From assembly GCA_963718315.1 (NCBI GenBank), contig CAVQZC010000004.1:1-25968 (forward strand): a DNA stretch of 25,968 bases. The letters are read 5' to 3'. The notes below the pieces were generated by a model. The model was not told the origin of the DNA, did no database searches, and was given only the letters and a program-made list of their open reading frames with translations. How positions within the stretch are numbered: position 1 is the stretch's first letter; each line of letters begins with the position of its first letter. Shown piece by piece: positions 23,055 to 25,968 of this stretch. The translations under genes and the position numbers were made by a program. This DNA is from CAVQZC01 sp963718315. Its GTDB lineage: Bacteria > Actinomycetota > Thermoleophilia > Gaiellales > JAICJC01.

Positions 23055-24023
23055 GTGAGCAACGAGGTCGTCGACCATGGCGCGGTCGAGTCGAGGTTCC
23101 ACTTCACGCGGGAGATGATCGAGGGCTCGATCTACCGCAAGTACGAGAAGGCGATCCGCGGCGTGTGGAACGCGAAGGATCTCGACTACGTCCAGGATGC
23201 CGCCGACTGGGAGCGGATCGACCAGGCGCAGCGGCGAGGGCTGCTCGGCGTCACGGTGCGGTTCCTGGCGGGGGAGCAGGCGGTCACCGATGAGCTGGTG
23301 CCGATGCTGGCGGCCGCTCACGCGCTGCGCCGTTACGACTGGACGATGTTCCTGTCGACCTTTCTGATGGAGGAAGCGAAGCACTCTGAGTTCTTCATGC
23401 TATGGCACGACCGGGTCGTCGGGGTGCTCGAGCCGGGCGAGGTTGGCGCCCACTTCCTGGTGCGCTCAGCGACGGTCGATCCGACCGGCCGCTTCGAGGT
23501 GAAGGACCTCCTGCACGAGGGCCTGCCGCGGTACGGCGGTTTGCTGATGGAGGCGGTGCGGGGTGGCAACGAGACGGACATTGAGGCGGCGTTCGTGCGG
23601 TTCTCGGCGGCGTACAACGGGTTTGCCGAGGGCGTGCTGACGATGCCGTCGTACGAGATCGTGATCGACACCACGGTCAGGTGGGGCGCGTTCCCGACGC
23701 TGCGCGAGGGGTTCCGGCGGATTCTGGCCGACGAGGGCCGCCACATCACTTTCGGCACCGCCGCTTGCCGGATATTGATTGAGAAGGACCCCGGCTACGA
23801 GCGGCTGGTGCACGAGGTGTTCGACGAGTACCGCGGCAACCTGGTCGGACTGGTCGAGTACCAGAAGGCCGTGCCCGGTCTGGATTTGCAGAAGTATCAG
23901 ACGATGAAGGTGCGTCACTATCGGAACCGCTGCCGGGAGATGAGGATCACCCCCGACGAGACGCTGATCGAGCAGATCCTCGACCCGGACATCGACTTCG
24001 TCGTCGGCGTGGAGGCCGGCTGA
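23055..24023 (+). CDS. R2-like ligand-binding oxidase (R2lox), Mn/Fe ferritin-like protein
   Basis: R2lox proteins are ribonucleotide-reductase-R2 homologues that assemble a mixed Mn/Fe site, bind a fatty-acid-like ligand and form a Val-Tyr ether cross-link; their physiological oxidation is unknown. All the metal ligands can be placed here: Glu74 (AGEQAV), Glu107 and His110 (EEAKH), Glu192 (NGFAEG), and Glu227 and His230 (DEGRH). The cross-link pair is present too: Val77, three residues after Glu74, and Tyr187, five before Glu192. These spacings are what set R2lox apart from R2 proper. The gap between His110 and Tyr187 seems about 20 residues longer than I recall for characterised members. 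The GTG start has GGGAGG at 23041-23046. A small Cys/His protein follows two bases later. Confidence 0.92.
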   Translation: MSNEVVDHGAVESRFHFTREMIEGSIYRKYEKAIRGVWNAKDLDYVQDAADWERIDQAQRRGLLGVTVRFLAGEQAVTDELVPMLAAAHALRRYDWTMFLSTFLMEEAKHSEFFMLWHDRVVGVLEPGEVGAHFLVRSATVDPTGRFEVKDLLHEGLPRYGGLLMEAVRGGNETDIEAAFVRFSAAYNGFAEGVLTMPSYEIVIDTTVRWGAFPTLREGFRRILADEGRHITFGTAACRILIEKDPGYERLVHEVFDEYRGNLVGLVEYQKAVPGLDLQKYQTMKVRHYRNRCREMRITPDETLIEQILDPDIDFVVGVEAG

Positions 24024-24025
24024 CC

Positions 24026-24199
24026 GTGGCGGCGGCCAGGGCGTGGCGGTGCCTGGAGGCCGGGTGTGACGCGGTCATCACAGCCGAGGACGACGAGCAG
24101 CTCGTCGCCGCGGTGAACCGCCACGTCGCCGAGGCGCACGACAGCTTCGAGCTCGAGGACGTCATTCTCGATGCCGCCGAAGACATCCCGGAAGCGTAG
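24026..24199 (+). CDS. DUF1059-like small Cys/His protein (57 aa)
   Basis: This short gene starts with GTG two bases after the R2lox stop and ends with TAG at 24197-24199. The product has a Cys-x4-Cys pair (Cys9, Cys14 in CLEAGCD), a segment of the type VITAEDDEQLVAAVNRH, and a His-x4-His pair (His33, His38), then an acidic tail. That layout matches DUF1059 small proteins, in which Cys and His may bind a metal such as zinc. The order of motifs, acidic composition and close spacing to R2lox make it convincing despite its size. It would be co-translated with the oxidase, suggesting a metal-related or regulatory partner, though this is inference. No function is established for the family. Confidence 0.75.
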   Translation: MAAARAWRCLEAGCDAVITAEDDEQLVAAVNRHVAEAHDSFELEDVILDAAEDIPEA

Positions 24200-24758
24200 A
24201 AGGGCCCGTCGGTGGCCTGCAGGGCGTCGAGGCAGACGTCGCGGCCTTGATGGTGTCTTCTCGAAACCAGGACACACGCGGCAACATCCGGTTCGCGGCA
24301 GCGGTGGGCGTTCTCGACGACAGGTGCTGACCAGCAAGACGGGACCTTCCGGCTCGTGTCGTCGTCGCCGTGCTGCCTCGTCGGCCCAGGGATCAGGGGG
24401 TGACCGGCGTGCTGAACGTCGCAAGCGTCGTGGCAGCCGCCGCAGGCCGGTGCGCCGCTGCCGGGGGCGTCGGTGCGGGGGCGTCGGCCAGAAGGCATGG
24501 ATGTCCGCCGCCTACCCTGGAGCGCATACAGCGGGCAAGAACATTATCCGCTCGGCGCCGTCCCCGCACCGCCTTTCGCCGCAGCATGGCGGGCGTAGAT
24601 CATTGGTGTTGCGTGTGACTCGACGTCAGCCTGGTTTGCGCGCGGGAGCCGTTGGCACGTAGAGTCATGTGGTCGGAGCGCCCATTGCCCCGAACGCTCG
24701 AGGCCCGCGGCCGCGAGTGTCCCCTTGGCAGGGTATGGTCGGGACGGAGTGTGGTTCG
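24200..24758. other. Intergenic stretch, no supported gene
   Basis: About 560 bases lie between the small Cys/His gene and the desaturase. Frames on both strands are Arg/Ala-rich and overlap each other without recognisable motifs, so none is called. The promoter of the desaturase should be near its right end; no convincing -10/-35 pair was seen. Confidence 0.45.
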
Positions 24759-25853
24759 ATGACCGGTGGAAACGGCTTGGCGATCAAGTTCACCAGCGGC
24801 GGCGCCTTTCATCGTGAGGTTGATCACCAAGTGAGGGAGCTGCTGGCCGACCCGGGACTTGTCCGCCGCGCCTATTTGGTGCTCTGGGCGAAAGCGTTGC
24901 TGGTAGCTGCATGGGTGGCTGCGTCTTACTGGGTGCTCGTGTTCGTCGCGAGTGGGCTGACCGAAGCGTTGGTCGCTTCGGTCAGCCTGGGACTGGCCGC
25001 AGCCGGGATCGGATTCACGATCATGCACGACGCTAACCACGACGCGTTTGCACCCTCCCGGTTCGTCAACCGCGTGATGGCGCTGTCGCTCGATCTGATC
25101 GGCGGCTCCTCGTACGTTTGGTCAGCCAAGCACCTCGCCCACCACACCTACCCGAACGTGACGGAGCACGACCCCGACATCGAGAGCCTGCCATTTGCGC
25201 GCCTTGATCCGGCGCAGCAACACCAGTGGTGGCATAGGTATCAGCACGTTTATATCTGGGCGCTGTACGCGATCATCACGCTGCGCTGGCAGTTTCTGTC
25301 CGACTTCGTCTTTCTCTGCCGTGGGCGAGCGGGTCGCAGCCCTGTCCGGCGCCCTAAGCGCAGCGCTCTAGTGACGCTGATCGCCGGCAAGGGCGTGTTC
25401 CTCCTCTGGGCCCTGGCGATCCCACTGCTGGCCCACCCACTGCTATCGGTGCTGCCCTTCTTCCTCGTCACATCGTTTGTGGCCTCGCTCGCCCTGGCCC
25501 TGGTATTCCAGCTGTCACACTGCGTGGGCGAGACTGTATTCGTCGACCCCGCCCATGACGTGACGACGCGGTCATGGCAGATCCACCAGATCGAGACGAC
25601 GGTCGACTTCGCCCGGAACAACAGACTGCTGCACCTCTATGCCGGCGGCCTCAACTACCAGATCGAGCACCATCTCTACTCGCGGCTGCCACACACTCTC
25701 TACCCGCGCCTCGCGCCGATCGTGGAAGCAACCGCGCGAGCGCACGGCATCGCCTACACCTATCACCCGACACTCCGCGAGGCCCTCCGGTCTCACACAC
25801 AGTGGCTAAGAATCATGGGCGCGAAAACCCCCCCGCAACATGCGCCCGCGTAG
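24759..25853 (+). CDS. Membrane fatty-acid/acyl-CoA desaturase (front-end type)
   Basis: This integral membrane di-iron enzyme of 364 residues should introduce a double bond into a fatty acyl chain. The three His boxes are intact: HDANHD at 90-95, HLAHH at 125-129 and QIEHH at 301-305. The Gln at the start of the third box, with LNYQIEHHLYSRLPH around it, is characteristic of front-end (delta-5/6, linoleoyl-CoA type) desaturases. There is no fused cytochrome b5 domain, so a separate electron donor such as a ferredoxin or reductase is needed. Hydrophobic segments at about 40-65, 70-88, 165-185, 205-225 and 230-252 fit the family topology. The frame is open from 24669, but the ATG at 24759 removes a Pro/Arg-rich stretch and is preceded by a GGACGGAG purine-rich site. 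Confidence 0.92.
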   Translation: MTGGNGLAIKFTSGGAFHREVDHQVRELLADPGLVRRAYLVLWAKALLVAAWVAASYWVLVFVASGLTEALVASVSLGLAAAGIGFTIMHDANHDAFAPSRFVNRVMALSLDLIGGSSYVWSAKHLAHHTYPNVTEHDPDIESLPFARLDPAQQHQWWHRYQHVYIWALYAIITLRWQFLSDFVFLCRGRAGRSPVRRPKRSALVTLIAGKGVFLLWALAIPLLAHPLLSVLPFFLVTSFVASLALALVFQLSHCVGETVFVDPAHDVTTRSWQIHQIETTVDFARNNRLLHLYAGGLNYQIEHHLYSRLPHTLYPRLAPIVEATARAHGIAYTYHPTLREALRSHTQWLRIMGAKTPPQHAPA

Positions 25854-25968
25854 TTCTCGCTCCCATTGAACACCTGAGCGCGTGACACTGGGGTGGCGTG
25901 ACCCTCCACGGTGGACGGACCGGATTCAGGGATCAGGTCCCCATCATGGGCGGGCCAGCGCATCGTCG

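Noticed and set aside
1..25968. CRISPR arrays, insertion sequences, prophage or integrase genes
   Set aside because: No regularly spaced repeats, transposase motifs or attachment-like duplications were seen anywhere in the window.

Overview
The window is high-GC DNA (G/C dominates third codon positions, many GTG starts, GTGA/ATGA start-stop overlaps). It looks like an actinobacterium. The mix of a dTDP-rhamnose cluster, an R2-like ligand-binding oxidase, a small collagen-stub surface protein and bis-heme reductases would suit Thermoleophilia (Gaiellales/Solirubrobacterales), but that placement is inference; no rRNA or tRNA gene was found to support it. No CRISPR array, insertion sequence or phage gene was seen.

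Region 1 (408-6339) is a two-component regulator (response regulator and histidine kinase, minus strand) transcribed away from a tightly packed plus-strand operon. The operon holds two tiny exported/membrane proteins, an ApbE-type FMN transferase, a bis-heme ferric-reductase-like membrane protein, a three-cysteine ferredoxin and a FAD-dependent ferredoxin reductase. Read together they form a plausible route: NAD(P)H to FAD to Fe-S to membrane hemes to an outer flavin or other acceptor. The second small protein carries a degenerate tandem repeat and I do not recognise it.

Region 2 (6667-10742) holds surface or exported proteins: a META-domain lipoprotein, a one-helix secreted protein with a collagen-like stub, and, on the minus strand, a large secreted BNR/Asp-box beta-propeller protein with a C-terminal Ig-like domain.

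Region 3 (11357-18939) is a glycan locus. The minus-strand operon encodes a flippase-like membrane protein (LPG synthase/AglD type), a GT2 glycosyltransferase fused to a Zn-ribbon methyltransferase, and a polytopic GT-C-like membrane protein. Divergently, rmlB-rmlC-rmlD-rmlA (all overlapping) make dTDP-L-rhamnose or a related sugar. Both the flippase and the glycosyltransferase are broken by what looks like one extra base each, about 870 bp apart.

Region 4 (19363-21437) is a second transmembrane electron-transfer pair: a bis-heme/FAD/NAD ferric-reductase-like protein and an exported FMN-binding-domain protein with the TGAT flavinylation motif. The ApbE of region 1 is the only flavin transferase seen and could serve it.

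Region 5 (21838-25853) has a GGDEF diguanylate cyclase (minus), an R2lox-type Mn/Fe oxidase, a 57-residue DUF1059-like Cys/His protein, and a three-His-box fatty-acid desaturase. The last 115 bases hold nothing recognised. Sizeable stretches without a supported gene are 1-407, 6340-6666, 10805-11356, 18940-19362, 21438-21837 and 24200-24758.
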